From RGIG5612 sp045546255 (lineage in GTDB: Bacteria; Bacillota; Clostridia; Lachnospirales; Lachnospiraceae): 41,147 nt of DNA. The position numbers and the translations under genes are program-made. A model generated the notes under the pieces. That model worked only from the letters and a program-made list of their open reading frames with translations. It did no database searches and was not told the origin of the DNA. This document shows positions 16,430-24,837 of the stretch, piece after piece (position 1 is the first letter of the stretch; each line of letters starts with the position of its first letter). Location of the stretch: positions 1 to 41,147 of the forward strand of contig JAZQCK010000084.1 of assembly GCA_045546255.1 (NCBI GenBank), given 5' to 3'.

Positions 16430-16629
16430 CGTCACAACTTCGATTGATGAAAGTTTGAACTTGATAGGCGCAAAGTTGGATGCACGTTTTTGCCAGTTGT
16501 GCCTCCTCCAAGCTCTGAAAATGTAGGCATAACCGCAATTATCGTGCAGATTAATTAGCACTTAGGAGGCACAACCGTAATTTTCGTGCATTTAAATTTC
16601 CAGATGCACGATTTTGGGGGTTGTGACTC
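16430..16629. repeat. Imperfect palindromic intergenic repeats (family B, two copies)
   Basis: The gap between the flavodiiron and corrinoid genes contains two degenerate copies of a palindromic element of about 65-80 bases. Copy 1 runs from GTCACAACTT (16431) to GATGCACGTTTTTGCC-AGTTGTGCC (about 16503). Copy 2 runs from GAGGCACAACCG (16565) to GATGCACGATTTTGG-GGGTTGTGACTC (16629). Each begins with a CACAAC arm and ends with a GTTGTG arm, with TGCAT/TGCAC inside. An extra left half (AGGCATAACCGCAATT) at about 16526 precedes copy 2. The same family recurs at 28371 and 28484. No gene is seen in the interval. Confidence 0.7.
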
Positions 16630-16703
16630 TTCGCCTTCCTGATACAAAGTTCGCTTCAATCTAGATTTTCACATTTATGCAAATGCAGCTTTACAGACAT
16701 GTG

Positions 16704-16731
16704 AAAAGGACGCTCATATGAGCGTCCTTTT
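16704..16731 (-). terminator. Terminator downstream of the corrinoid protein gene
   Basis: A perfect 28-bp palindrome (AAAAGGACGCTCAT and its complement) lies 26 bases beyond the stop codon. It ends in TTTT on either strand and may also stop transcripts arriving from the flavodiiron gene. Confidence 0.8.
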
Positions 16732-16757
16732 CGTCAATAAATCGACTTGATTTACGA

Positions 16758-17387
16758 TTAAACTAAGGTCTTAGCTGCCTCAGCTGCTGCTGCAGCATCA
16801 TCAGTGTAAACATCAGCACCGATCTCATCAGCGAATTCCTGGGTTACAGGAGCACCACCGACCATGATCTTGAACTGTGCTCTGTTCGGAGCCTTGTTAA
16901 GAGCTTCAACAGTCTCACGAAGTGCCGGCATAGTTGTTGTAAGAAGTGCGGAGCATCCAACGATCTTAACTTCCGGATCAGCTGCTGCTTCAACGAATTT
17001 CTCGATCGGAACGTCAACGCCAAGGTCAACAACTTCAAATCCAGCGGACTCGATCATCATGATAACGAGGTTCTTACCGATATCATGAAGGTCGCCTGCA
17101 ACGGTACCCATGATCATTTTTCCGATTGTTGCACTGTTGTCTGCGCCCAGGTGCGGTTTAACAACCTCAACACCCTTCTTCATAGCACGTGCTGCAACAA
17201 GCATTTCCGGAACGAAGATCTCGTTGTTTTTGAATTTCTCACCAACAACGCCCATTGCATCGATCATACCTTTGTTCAGGATCTCCATCGGGTCTAAACC
17301 TTCAGCGAGAGCTTCCTCTACTAATCCAGGTACAACTTTGGCTTTTCCTGCTTCGACTGCTGCTGCAATCTCATCAATTTTTGACAT
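16758..17387 (-). CDS. Corrinoid (B12-binding) methyl-carrier protein, MtxC type
   Basis: This is a methyl-carrier protein of the MtmC/MttC/MtvC kind, in which cob(I)alamin accepts a methyl group from one methyltransferase and passes it to another. The N-terminal four-helix cap covers residues 1-85 (GLVEEALAEGLDPMEILNKGMIDAMGVVGEKF, FVPEMLVAARAMKKG). The B12-binding Rossmann domain has the DxHxxG motif with the cobalt-ligating histidine (GDLHDIGKN, H101), then SALLTTTMPALRETVEAL and MVGGAPVTQEFADEIGAD. Length 209 is typical. A GGAGGACAAAATT leader precedes the ATG. It is 79 bases downstream of the methyl-THF methyltransferase gene. No substrate-specific MttB-like gene or reductive activator is next to it. 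Confidence 0.93.
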   Translation of the reverse strand: MSKIDEIAAAVEAGKAKVVPGLVEEALAEGLDPMEILNKGMIDAMGVVGEKFKNNEIFVPEMLVAARAMKKGVEVVKPHLGADNSATIGKMIMGTVAGDLHDIGKNLVIMMIESAGFEVVDLGVDVPIEKFVEAAADPEVKIVGCSALLTTTMPALRETVEALNKAPNRAQFKIMVGGAPVTQEFADEIGADVYTDDAAAAAEAAKTLV

Positions 17388-17421
17388 AATTTTGTCCTCC
17401 TATAAGATAAAAATTTTTATA

Positions 17422-17439
17422 TTAAGGCTTATGCCTTAA
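17422..17439 (-). other. Intercistronic hairpin between methyltransferase and corrinoid genes
   Basis: TTAAGGC-TTAT-GCCTTAA forms a perfect 7-bp stem with a 4-base loop in the 79-base gap. A/T-rich sequence with a TTTTT run follows on the minus strand. It may act as a weak terminator or a processing site adjusting carrier levels. Confidence 0.45.
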
Positions 17440-17466
17440 GGACAAATTCAGTCAACCGTTACAATC

Positions 17467-18273
17467 TCAGCTTTTGATCGGACCAAACATCTCGTCTCTG
17501 TAAGCTGTGATGTATTCCATGCAGTAATCATCCATGCCCAGAAGAGCCTCGGTTGCATATACAGCACCGATAAGGTCTCTGTTAAGCGGATCGAAGATCG
17601 CACTGTCGAGTCCTTCTTTCATGGAAAGAACCATGAAGCAAAGGTTTACGATCTTTCTGTATGGAAGGTTGAAGGAAATATTGGAAACCGCACCGGTAAT
17701 GTGGATCGTCGGATACTGCTCTTTGATCGTGTTCATTACTTTTGCAAGGTTTGCCATAGCATCGTCAGTTGTGCAAAGCATTTCAACCAACGGGTCAATG
17801 TGGATACGGCTAGGATCAATGTTGTACTTCTTAGCCTCTTCCATAATGTGATCGAACACACGAAGTCTGTCTTCTGCACTCTTCGGGATACCTGTATCAT
17901 CACACAGGAGAGCAACAACTTCCCAATCGGTATCAGCGATAACCGGGAAGATCTTAGCGATCTTGTCGCCTTCTCCGGATACGGAGTTAACAAGACCAGG
18001 TTTGTTGCAGAACGGCAGAGCGCCGAGGATAGAATCCGGGCTCGGGCTGTCAACAGCGATCGGAAGGTCAGTTACTTCCTGAACAAGGTCGATCAGCCAA
18101 TGTAATGTTTCAACTTCGATATCTTCATCAACAGATGCACATACATCAATGTATGTAGAACCTGCTTCTGCCTGTTTTTTTGCCAGATCTCTGATCCAGT
18201 CTGCGTTTCTCTCTTCGATTGCTTTTGCAACAGAAGGAATGGAACCGTTAATTTTTTCACCAATAATGATCAT
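17467..18273 (-). CDS. Methyltetrahydrofolate:corrinoid methyltransferase, MtxA/AcsE-like
   Basis: The 268 residues form a pterin-binding TIM barrel of the dihydropteroate-synthase superfamily, of the type that transfers methyl groups between methyl-THF and a corrinoid protein (AcsE, MtvA, MtgA). Visible signatures are IIIGEKINGS at the N-terminus, AGSTYIDVCAS, PIAVDSPSPDSILGAL, VNSVSGEGDK, ALLCDDTGIP, IHIDPLVEML and ITGAVSNISFNLPYRK. These match the pterin-binding aspartate and asparagine positions seen in AcsE. It precedes the corrinoid protein gene, as expected for a THF-side partner. With fhs and fchA nearby, methyl groups could feed into or out of the folate pool. The specific partner enzyme is not in the window, so the methyl donor is unknown. 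Confidence 0.9.
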   Translation of the reverse strand: MIIIGEKINGSIPSVAKAIEERNADWIRDLAKKQAEAGSTYIDVCASVDEDIEVETLHWLIDLVQEVTDLPIAVDSPSPDSILGALPFCNKPGLVNSVSGEGDKIAKIFPVIADTDWEVVALLCDDTGIPKSAEDRLRVFDHIMEEAKKYNIDPSRIHIDPLVEMLCTTDDAMANLAKVMNTIKEQYPTIHITGAVSNISFNLPYRKIVNLCFMVLSMKEGLDSAIFDPLNRDLIGAVYATEALLGMDDYCMEYITAYRDEMFGPIKS

Positions 18274-18413
18274 AAAATATCCTCCTCATAAAAGTCAGAA
18301 CACATACACACAAGATAATATTATTATAGAAACTGTGGAAAATCTATAACTTTTTTGTACAAAATTGGAAAAATATTGTTGTTTCGTATAATCTTTCAAA
18401 TTATAGGAGAATC

Positions 18414-19088
18414 TTATCGGTCAAATGTCTCAAAATGAATGAACGAGCGTCTGTGGATATCGAGCATGCCGTAGGTCTTAATGGCCTCAATATGTGCCTT
18501 CGTTCCATATCCTTTATGGGAAGCAAATCCATACTCTGGGAACTTTTCATCATATTCGTACATGATATGGTCCCTGGTCACCTTGGCGATGATACTGGCT
18601 GCTGCAATGCTGACGCTCTTAGCATCGCCCTTGATGATCGCTTCCTGTGGGATATCGATTCCAGGGATCGTAACGGCATCCGCTAAGATGAAGTCCGCTT
18701 TTGGATCTAACTGCGCGATCGCCAGCTGCATGGCTTTATAGGTCGCCTGCAGGATGTTGATCTCATCGATCGTCCGGCTGTCCACGATTCCGACGCCGTA
18801 AGTGACGGCTTTTTCTTTGATTTCCAGAAAGAGCTCTTCTCTGCGCTTTTCCGAGAGTTTTTTGGAGTCGTTCAGATACAGGATTTCTTTTTCCGGATCT
18901 TCAAGATCAAGAACGCAGGCGGCTGCAACGACAGGTCCTGCAAACGGACCTCTGCCCGCCTCATCAATACCGGCGATATACATGCATCCGGCATGCGCAC
19001 GCTCATACTCTTTCATGAGATCTAAGCGCTCCCGCTCTTTCTGTAATTTCAACTGGCGCTTTAATTCCGCTTCTTCTTTTTTTGTCAT
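18414..19088 (-). CDS. rnhB: Ribonuclease HII
   Basis: RNase HII removes ribonucleotides and RNA from RNA-DNA hybrids. The active site motif AGIDEAGRGPFAGPV contains the catalytic D42-E43 pair. LYLNDSKKLSEKRREELF, the acidic strand ADFILADAV, the KGDAKSVSIAAASIIAKVTRD helix and GYASHKGYGTKAH-like end (GFASHKGYGTKAH) complete the family pattern. An N-terminal lysine/glutamate-rich helix of about 35 residues precedes the domain, as in many clostridial versions. Its ATG overlaps the smc stop codon (ATGA), so it is translationally coupled to smc. In many Firmicutes ftsY follows smc; here rnhB takes that place. Confidence 0.96.
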   Translation of the reverse strand: MTKKEEAELKRQLKLQKERERLDLMKEYERAHAGCMYIAGIDEAGRGPFAGPVVAAACVLDLEDPEKEILYLNDSKKLSEKRREELFLEIKEKAVTYGVGIVDSRTIDEINILQATYKAMQLAIAQLDPKADFILADAVTIPGIDIPQEAIIKGDAKSVSIAAASIIAKVTRDHIMYEYDEKFPEYGFASHKGYGTKAHIEAIKTYGMLDIHRRSFIHFETFDR

Positions 19089-22000
19089 TGAAGATCTGCC
19101 TCGCTCAAATCGGTCAGGTCGACGGAGATCAGCGTGGAGACACCTTTCTCCTGCATCGTGATTCCGTAGAGACGGTCGGCTGCCTCCATCGTACCACGGC
19201 GATGCGTGATCACGATGAACTGCACCTCGTGGGAGAGTTTATGCAGATAGTCTGCAAAACGGGTGATATTGGCATCGTCTAAGGCCGCCTCGATCTCGTC
19301 GAGGATACAGAACGGTGACGGCTTTAAGTTCTGGATCGCAAAGAGGACTGCGATAGCGGTCAGCGCCTTCTCTCCACCGGAAAGCTGGAGCATGTTCTGC
19401 AGCTTCTTTCCTGGCGGCTGAGCGATGATGCTGATGCCGGCATCTAAGATATCCACATCCTCTTCCAATTCGATCTTTCCGTATCCACCGCCGAACATCT
19501 CCTTGAACACGCGGCTGAACTCTTCACGGATCTTCTTGAACTCGGTCTCGAACTGGGTCCGCATCTGCTTATCCAGCTCTTTGATGATCTTAACAAGGTC
19601 TGCTTCGGCCTTTAAGAGGTCTTCATACTGCGTCGTAAGGAAGGTATGGCGTTCGCTGACTTCCTTATATTCTTCGATCGCGCCGACGTTGATCGTTCCG
19701 AGGCCACGGATCTGATTCTTCAGAGAATTGATATTTTCTTTCATCTCTGCCGGGTCATTCAGTTCTTCATCACGAAGCGGCAGTGCATTGTTATAAGTTA
19801 ATTCATATTCTTCCCAGATATAGCTGGAGCGGTTCTCGAAACGTTCTTCGAGTTTCTCACGGGCGGAGATCAGGCGGAAGACTTCTTTATCCAGATCAGC
19901 CACACGGCGGGAGTACTCTTCTCTCTTATCAATAAAGCCTCTATGGGAGCCGGCTTGTTCTTCTTTTTCTGCCTCAACCTGTGCCAGCTGTTCTGACAGA
20001 GTGTCATGCTGACTCTCAGCTTCCTTGATCGAATCTTTGATCTGAAGGATCTCAGCCTGCTTTTCTTCGACAACCTTAGCTGCATTCTCATTATTCTTCT
20101 TAAGGTCTTCCAGGCTTTGCGTAAGCTCTGCCAGATTGTTCTCCGCACGAATGAGCTCGCTCATCAAGTGGCTGCTCTGCTCCGTTAAGCGGGAGTTATC
20201 CACCTTCATGCTCTGTGCAAGGAGGAGTTCTTCCGCTTCTTTCGCACGCATCTCGCCAAGTTTTTCTTCCAGCTCAACGATCTTCGCCTTCACAGCATCG
20301 CTTTCGTTCGCATTAGAATCCAGCTCATCATTCAAAGACGTATTCTGGCTGTGGATATTGACGGTCTGTTCCTCGATATCCTGCGTTTCTTTATTGACAT
20401 TCTCGAAGCTGCCTAAGATTTCCTGCTGTTTTTCCTGCGCCTGCTCTAAGTTGATCTTGATCGTATTTAAGAAGATCCTGTTTTCCTGCAGCTCGCGTCT
20501 GGAATCCGAGATTTCTTTTTCTAAGATATCTTTGCGCCCGGAGATCAGCTCGATGTCCTTCTGCGCAGCTTCCTGAGACTCTTTTAATTTCTTAAGCAAG
20601 GTCTCGATCTCTTCAATCTCACGGCGGCGGCCAAGCAGGTTGGACTTATTCTTAAACGCACCACCGGTAAGGGAGCCGCCTCTGTTTAAAAGCTCGCCTT
20701 CCAGCGTAACAATGATCAAGGAATAGTTGTATTTACGCGCAATCAAGATCGCATGATCGATCTTGTCGCAAACAACGATCTTACCAAGCAGATATTTCGC
20801 AACGCCCTCATATTTCGGCTCAACTTTGACCAGCGAGCTTGCAAGACCTAAGACGCCTTCTTCCTCCAGAACGGCTTCGTTCTTGAACTCGCCTCTTCCG
20901 GTCACGGCCTTAAGCGGCAGGAAGGTCGCACGTCCGAGCTTATTTGCCTTCAGATATTCAATCGCTTCCTTTGCGGTGCCTTCCGTATCCGTTACGATGT
21001 TCTGGATGCTTCCGCCAAGCGCCGTCTCGATCGCGATCTCATACTGCTTCTCGACTTTGATAATATCGGCAACAACACCATGAATGCCCGGTTTTTTCTC
21101 CTTGAGTTTCATGACCTCGCGGATACTGTTTCCGTAGCCTTCATAGCGTTCCGTAATATTCTTTAAGGTGTCCAGTTTTGCCTGGTTTTCCACATACTGC
21201 TGTTTGGATTTTCCAAGCTCTAAGTTCAGCTTGGCAACCTCCGCATCCGCATCGCGCAGCTCCGTCTCCTTGGATTTGATCTCCTCTTCCATCTGACGGA
21301 CGTCGCCTTCTGCCTCAGAATATTCTTCTTTCAGCTTCGCAACTTTTTCTTCCTGCGCATCCTTATCCGATGCGAATTTTTCGATGGTTTCGCTGAGCTC
21401 CGTCTTACGGCGTGCGATCTGCTCTAAGACCGCATCAAGACGCTCCATGCGGGCGTTAATCTCACCTCTGGCATTGACCAGCTCGATGATGCGTTCTTTC
21501 GCTCTCTCGATCTCCTGACGGATCTCTTCGTTCTCATTCTGGATCTCGATCACGCGGCTATCCTGATCCGATGCCTTGGAAACGGCCTCCGTCAAGGCTT
21601 TCTGGTTTTCCGCCTTTTCTCCTTCGATGCGCTCTTTCTCAACCCCCGCCTTTTCGATGGACTCCGTGAGCTCTGCGAGGCGCTCCTGGAAACGGCTTTC
21701 CGCATCATTGGCAGAGTTGATCTGCTCTTCTAAGAGTTTGATCTGGCCTTCCAGGTTCGTCTTGATGATGTCGCCCTGGGAGATCTGGTTCTTTAAGCTG
21801 TCGATCTGCGTATCTAACTGAAGGATGTTCTCACTCAGTTTTTCATACTCGACCTTCGCATTTTCAAACTCGATGCGGCTTGCCTCTAAATCCTCCGACG
21901 CGATCCGCTCTTTTTCCTTATAATCACGGATCTTCGTCTTCACGTCTCCGTTTTCATATAAGAACAGGTTGATATCATAGCGTTTTAAGTCTTCGCGGAG

Positions 22001-22651
22001 TTTGACATATTTATCGGCTGCCTCGCTCTGCCTGCGGAGCGGCCCAATCTGGCGGTTCAGCTCGCCTAAGATATCTTTGACACGCGCGATATTTAAACGC
22101 TCGTTCTCAAGTTTTCTGAGTGCGATTGTCTTTCTCTTTTTGTATTTTACGATACCTGCTGCCTCGTCGAAGAGCTCGCGACGCTCTTCCGGCTTACCTT
22201 GCAGGATTTTATCGATCTGTCCCTGGCCGATGATGGAATAGCCCTCTTTACCAATACCGGTATCATAAAAGAGCTCGTGGATATCACGCAGACGGCAGAC
22301 GGAGCCGTTGATCATGAACTCACTCTCTCCGGAACGGTAAACACGTCTCGAGACCGTCACTTCTTCAAAGTCCAGTTTCAGCTTGTGGTCGGAGTTATCC
22401 AGCGTGATTGCAACATAAGCAAAGCCCAAGGGTTTTCTGTTTGCAGTACCTGCGAAGATGACATCCTCCATACGGGATCCACGGAGCTGTTTGATCTTCT
22501 GCTCACCAAGAACCCAGCGGACCGCATCCGCCACGTTACTCTTTCCGGAACCGTTCGGACCTACGATGCCCGTGATGCCGTCCGGAAAATCAAATACAAT
22601 TTTCTTTGCAAAACTTTTAAAGCCTTGTATTTCAACTCGTTTTAAGTACAT
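19085..22651 (-). CDS. smc: Chromosome segregation ATPase Smc
   Basis: Smc dimers load on and organise the chromosome together with ScpA and ScpB. The N-terminal head has Walker A GPNGSGKSN (31-39) and VRWVLGEQ. Long coiled coils flank a hinge at about 500-660 (PGIHGVVADIIKVEKQYEIAIETALGGSIQNIV and SLTGGAFKNKSNLLGR). The C-terminal head has the ABC signature LSGGEKALTAIAVLFAIQ and Walker B FCILDEIEAALDDAN. Length 1188 is standard. GGAGAATAAAGA precedes the ATG. It is three bases downstream of rnc and overlaps rnhB by four. Confidence 0.98.
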   Translation of the reverse strand: MYLKRVEIQGFKSFAKKIVFDFPDGITGIVGPNGSGKSNVADAVRWVLGEQKIKQLRGSRMEDVIFAGTANRKPLGFAYVAITLDNSDHKLKLDFEEVTVSRRVYRSGESEFMINGSVCRLRDIHELFYDTGIGKEGYSIIGQGQIDKILQGKPEERRELFDEAAGIVKYKKRKTIALRKLENERLNIARVKDILGELNRQIGPLRRQSEAADKYVKLREDLKRYDINLFLYENGDVKTKIRDYKEKERIASEDLEASRIEFENAKVEYEKLSENILQLDTQIDSLKNQISQGDIIKTNLEGQIKLLEEQINSANDAESRFQERLAELTESIEKAGVEKERIEGEKAENQKALTEAVSKASDQDSRVIEIQNENEEIRQEIERAKERIIELVNARGEINARMERLDAVLEQIARRKTELSETIEKFASDKDAQEEKVAKLKEEYSEAEGDVRQMEEEIKSKETELRDADAEVAKLNLELGKSKQQYVENQAKLDTLKNITERYEGYGNSIREVMKLKEKKPGIHGVVADIIKVEKQYEIAIETALGGSIQNIVTDTEGTAKEAIEYLKANKLGRATFLPLKAVTGRGEFKNEAVLEEEGVLGLASSLVKVEPKYEGVAKYLLGKIVVCDKIDHAILIARKYNYSLIIVTLEGELLNRGGSLTGGAFKNKSNLLGRRREIEEIETLLKKLKESQEAAQKDIELISGRKDILEKEISDSRRELQENRIFLNTIKINLEQAQEKQQEILGSFENVNKETQDIEEQTVNIHSQNTSLNDELDSNANESDAVKAKIVELEEKLGEMRAKEAEELLLAQSMKVDNSRLTEQSSHLMSELIRAENNLAELTQSLEDLKKNNENAAKVVEEKQAEILQIKDSIKEAESQHDTLSEQLAQVEAEKEEQAGSHRGFIDKREEYSRRVADLDKEVFRLISAREKLEERFENRSSYIWEEYELTYNNALPLRDEELNDPAEMKENINSLKNQIRGLGTINVGAIEEYKEVSERHTFLTTQYEDLLKAEADLVKIIKELDKQMRTQFETEFKKIREEFSRVFKEMFGGGYGKIELEEDVDILDAGISIIAQPPGKKLQNMLQLSGGEKALTAIAVLFAIQNLKPSPFCILDEIEAALDDANITRFADYLHKLSHEVQFIVITHRRGTMEAADRLYGITMQEKGVSTLISVDLTDLSEADLQ

Positions 22652-22654
22652 TCT

Positions 22655-23344
22655 TTATTCTCCAATTCTTCGGATCGCTTCTTCTGCCGCTGCCTGCTGC
22701 GCCGCCTTCTTCGAATGGCCTTTGCCGCGTCCGACCTCCACATCATTTAAGATCGCCGCGATCTCAAACGTCTTATTATGGGATGGCCCGCTTTCTGCGA
22801 TCAGTTCATAGCGCAGACTGTTGTTTCCTTTCTGCTGTGCGATCTCCTGAAGCCTTGTTTTCGCATCGAAGAAGAGGGTCTTGTTCTCCAGACCCTTGAT
22901 CAGGTGCTCAGCGATAAATTTCCGGATCGTATCACCATCTTTCGAATCCAGATAGATAGCCGCGACCAAAGCTTCAAACGCATCAGAAGTAATCGAAGCG
23001 CGCTCACGTCCGCCGGACAGAGCCTCTCCTTTTCCCATGCGCATATACTCGCCTAAACGGATCTGTTTTGCACACTCCGCCAGGCTTTGTTCGCACACCA
23101 TGGAAGCCCTGAGCTTCGTCATGTCACCTTCAGGGAACGTTCCATACTTATTAAACAGATATTCGCTGATATAAAACTCGATTATAGCGTCGCCAAAAAA
23201 CTCGAATCGCTCATTATCTTCCAATGAGGGATCCTTCGTTCTGTTTTCGTTGACGAATGAACTGTGAGTCAGTGCGGTGATAAGCAGTTCACGATTGGTG
23301 AAGCTATAACCGATTATATCTTCAAACTCATTTAAGTAGTCCAT
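22655..23344 (-). CDS. rnc: Ribonuclease III
   Basis: RNase III cuts double-stranded RNA in rRNA processing and in sense-antisense duplexes. The signature helix reads NERFEFFGDAIIEF (44-57), a mildly divergent form of NERLEFLGDAVLEL that keeps the acidic residues. The second catalytic stretch is SDAFEALVAAIYLD. A C-terminal dsRNA-binding domain follows (DAKTRLQEIAQQ to GHSKKAAQQAAAEEAIRRI). Length 229 is typical. The gene begins right after acpP and is followed by smc after three bases. RNase III would also be a plausible processor of a type I toxin-antitoxin duplex such as that proposed at 29.6 kb. Confidence 0.97.
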   Translation of the reverse strand: MDYLNEFEDIIGYSFTNRELLITALTHSSFVNENRTKDPSLEDNERFEFFGDAIIEFYISEYLFNKYGTFPEGDMTKLRASMVCEQSLAECAKQIRLGEYMRMGKGEALSGGRERASITSDAFEALVAAIYLDSKDGDTIRKFIAEHLIKGLENKTLFFDAKTRLQEIAQQKGNNSLRYELIAESGPSHNKTFEIAAILNDVEVGRGKGHSKKAAQQAAAEEAIRRIGE

Positions 23345-23346
23345 AT

Positions 23347-23574
23347 TTAGTTGATCTTTTTAATTTCCTCCACTGCATCGCCTACGGTTGAGATCTTCTC
23401 TGCGGCACTGTCATCGATCACGATGCTAAAAGCCTCTTCGATCTGCATCACGATCTGGAAAAGGTCGAGAGAATCTGCGCCGAGATCATCGATGAACTTG
23501 GTATCCATAGTGATCGAGCCGGCGTCTACGTTCAGCACGTCTGCGATAATGTTTTGAATTTTCTCAAACTCCAT
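23347..23574 (-). CDS. acpP: Acyl carrier protein
   Basis: ACP carries growing acyl chains on a phosphopantetheine arm. The attachment serine is S35 in GADSLDLFQIVMQIEE. The protein is 75 residues, acidic and helical (KIQNIIADVLNVD at the start, GDAVEEIKKIN at the end), as usual. Slightly unusual is DLFQ in place of the common DxVE/DTVE after the serine. AGAGGA sits before the ATG. It lies between plsX and rnc in the common Firmicutes order, linking fatty acid and phospholipid synthesis. Confidence 0.97.
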   Translation of the reverse strand: MEFEKIQNIIADVLNVDAGSITMDTKFIDDLGADSLDLFQIVMQIEEAFSIVIDDSAAEKISTVGDAVEEIKKIN

Positions 23575-23645
23575 AAAATCCTCTTTCTAAAACTGTTTCT
23601 ATTAATGGCCTTATGGCCGGGATAACAAAATTTTTCGTTTCCGTT

Positions 23646-24665
23646 TTATGCTTCCAGCCCCAGATTCTTCGCGATCTTCGCCGCGATATCCGCTGCTACG
23701 AAATCTCTGCACTGCATGATAGCGTTCCGAATTTCCGGTGACATGGAGTTGCCATGCGTCTTAACGACAAGGTTTTTCAGTCCCAGCATCGGAGCTCCGC
23801 CGTATTCTTCGACCGAAAACTCCTTCAGCATGTTCTTAAGGTCTGTTTTGATGAGGCCCGCACCAATCTTGGTCTTAAGGCCGCCTCCGCCGAGGGTTGC
23901 TTTCAGCTTGCTAAGCAGCATTGCAGCGACGCCTTCATAGGTCTTTAAGATGGTGTTGCCGATAAAGCCGTCACAGACCAGGATGTCCGCTTCGCCTTCT
24001 GCAAGGCCGCGGCTTTCCACGCTTCCTGCAAAATTGATCGTCTCGCACGCTTTCATGAGCGGGAAAGTGCCTTTGACCTGAGAGTTCCCCTTCTCTTCTT
24101 CCTCGCCGATGTTTAAGAGGCCGACCTTCGGGTTCTCTCGCTTAACGACGTCTTCCATATAAATGGAGCCCATCTGCGCGAACTGCACCAGCATTTCCGG
24201 TCTGCAGTCCACGTTCGCACCGGCATCGATCAAAAGTGCCGGCTCTTTCATGGTCGGAACAAGGAAGCCTAATGCGGCTCTTTCGATTCCGCGGATCCTT
24301 CCGACAACTAACTGTCCGCCGACTAAGAGCGCTCCGGTGTTGCCACAGGATACGACTGCATCCGCCTCGCCGTTTCGAACGGCATAAAGGGCTTTAACCA
24401 TGGAAGATTCTTTTTTGGTCTTGATTGCTTTGACCGGCGGCTCACAGGTCTCGATCACTTCCGGTGCGTCAACGACCTGAATACGCTCCGCATCATAAAC
24501 ATGTTTGGAAAGCTCAGCTTTTACCTGATCTTCCACACCAAAAAGCTTAACGCATAAGTTTTTATCCGCCTGAGTTGCCTCGACCGCGCCTTTTACGGTC
24601 TCCGCCGGAGCAAAATCTCCGCCCATGGCATCGACTGCGATTGTAATGATCTTATTCTCTTCCAA
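23646..24665 (-). CDS. plsX: Phosphate acyltransferase PlsX
   Basis: PlsX converts acyl-ACP to acyl-phosphate, the donor used by PlsY for the first step of phospholipid synthesis. Family segments are ITIAVDAMGGDFAP at the N-terminus, VSCGNTGALLVGG, PALLIDAGANVDCRPEML, VGLLNIGEEEEKGN, and DGFIGNTILKTYEG. Length 339 is typical. The start codon is TTG: the first ATG codes for the M of the DAMGGD motif and would remove conserved residues, whereas AAAGGGA lies about eight bases before the TTG. A promoter is visible upstream. It heads the plsX-acpP-rnc-smc-rnhB group; rpmF, its common upstream partner, lies 4.6 kb away. Confidence 0.96.
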   Translation of the reverse strand: MEENKIITIAVDAMGGDFAPAETVKGAVEATQADKNLCVKLFGVEDQVKAELSKHVYDAERIQVVDAPEVIETCEPPVKAIKTKKESSMVKALYAVRNGEADAVVSCGNTGALLVGGQLVVGRIRGIERAALGFLVPTMKEPALLIDAGANVDCRPEMLVQFAQMGSIYMEDVVKRENPKVGLLNIGEEEEKGNSQVKGTFPLMKACETINFAGSVESRGLAEGEADILVCDGFIGNTILKTYEGVAAMLLSKLKATLGGGGLKTKIGAGLIKTDLKNMLKEFSVEEYGGAPMLGLKNLVVKTHGNSMSPEIRNAIMQCRDFVAADIAAKIAKNLGLEA

Positions 24666-24698
24666 AACGCCTATCCCTTTCCCTGCAATTACCCGTAA

Positions 24699-24727
24699 AT
24701 TTTACTAAAATCAGGGCTAATAATCAA
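24699..24727 (-). promoter_or_regulatory. Promoter of the plsX operon
   Basis: On the minus strand TTGATT (24727-24722) and TAAAAT (24704-24699) are 17 bases apart, about 35 bases before the TTG start codon of plsX. I see no convincing FapR-type operator around it. Confidence 0.6.
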
Positions 24728-24807
24728 CTAAAAGTTCCTGCTGAAAAAATACACCTTTTCGACATCTTTTTTTCACATTTTAGGACTACGTTTGCCAGAT
24801 AAACAGC

Positions 24808-24827
24808 TATAATGATTCTTAAGAATC
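24808..24827 (+). promoter_or_regulatory. -10 box with adjacent 14-bp palindrome before the lipoprotein gene
   Basis: TATAAT (24808-24813) is followed directly by the perfect palindrome GATTCTTAAGAATC (24814-24827), then GAGGTG and the start codon at 24838. No good -35 is visible. A palindrome at the transcription start region is a likely repressor site. The leader would be only about 20 bases long. Confidence 0.5.
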
Positions 24828-24837
24828 GAGGTGTGAC

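Noticed and set aside
24666..24837. FapR-type operator upstream of plsX
   Set aside because: I found no sequence close to the known TTAGTACCT-like palindrome in this gap.
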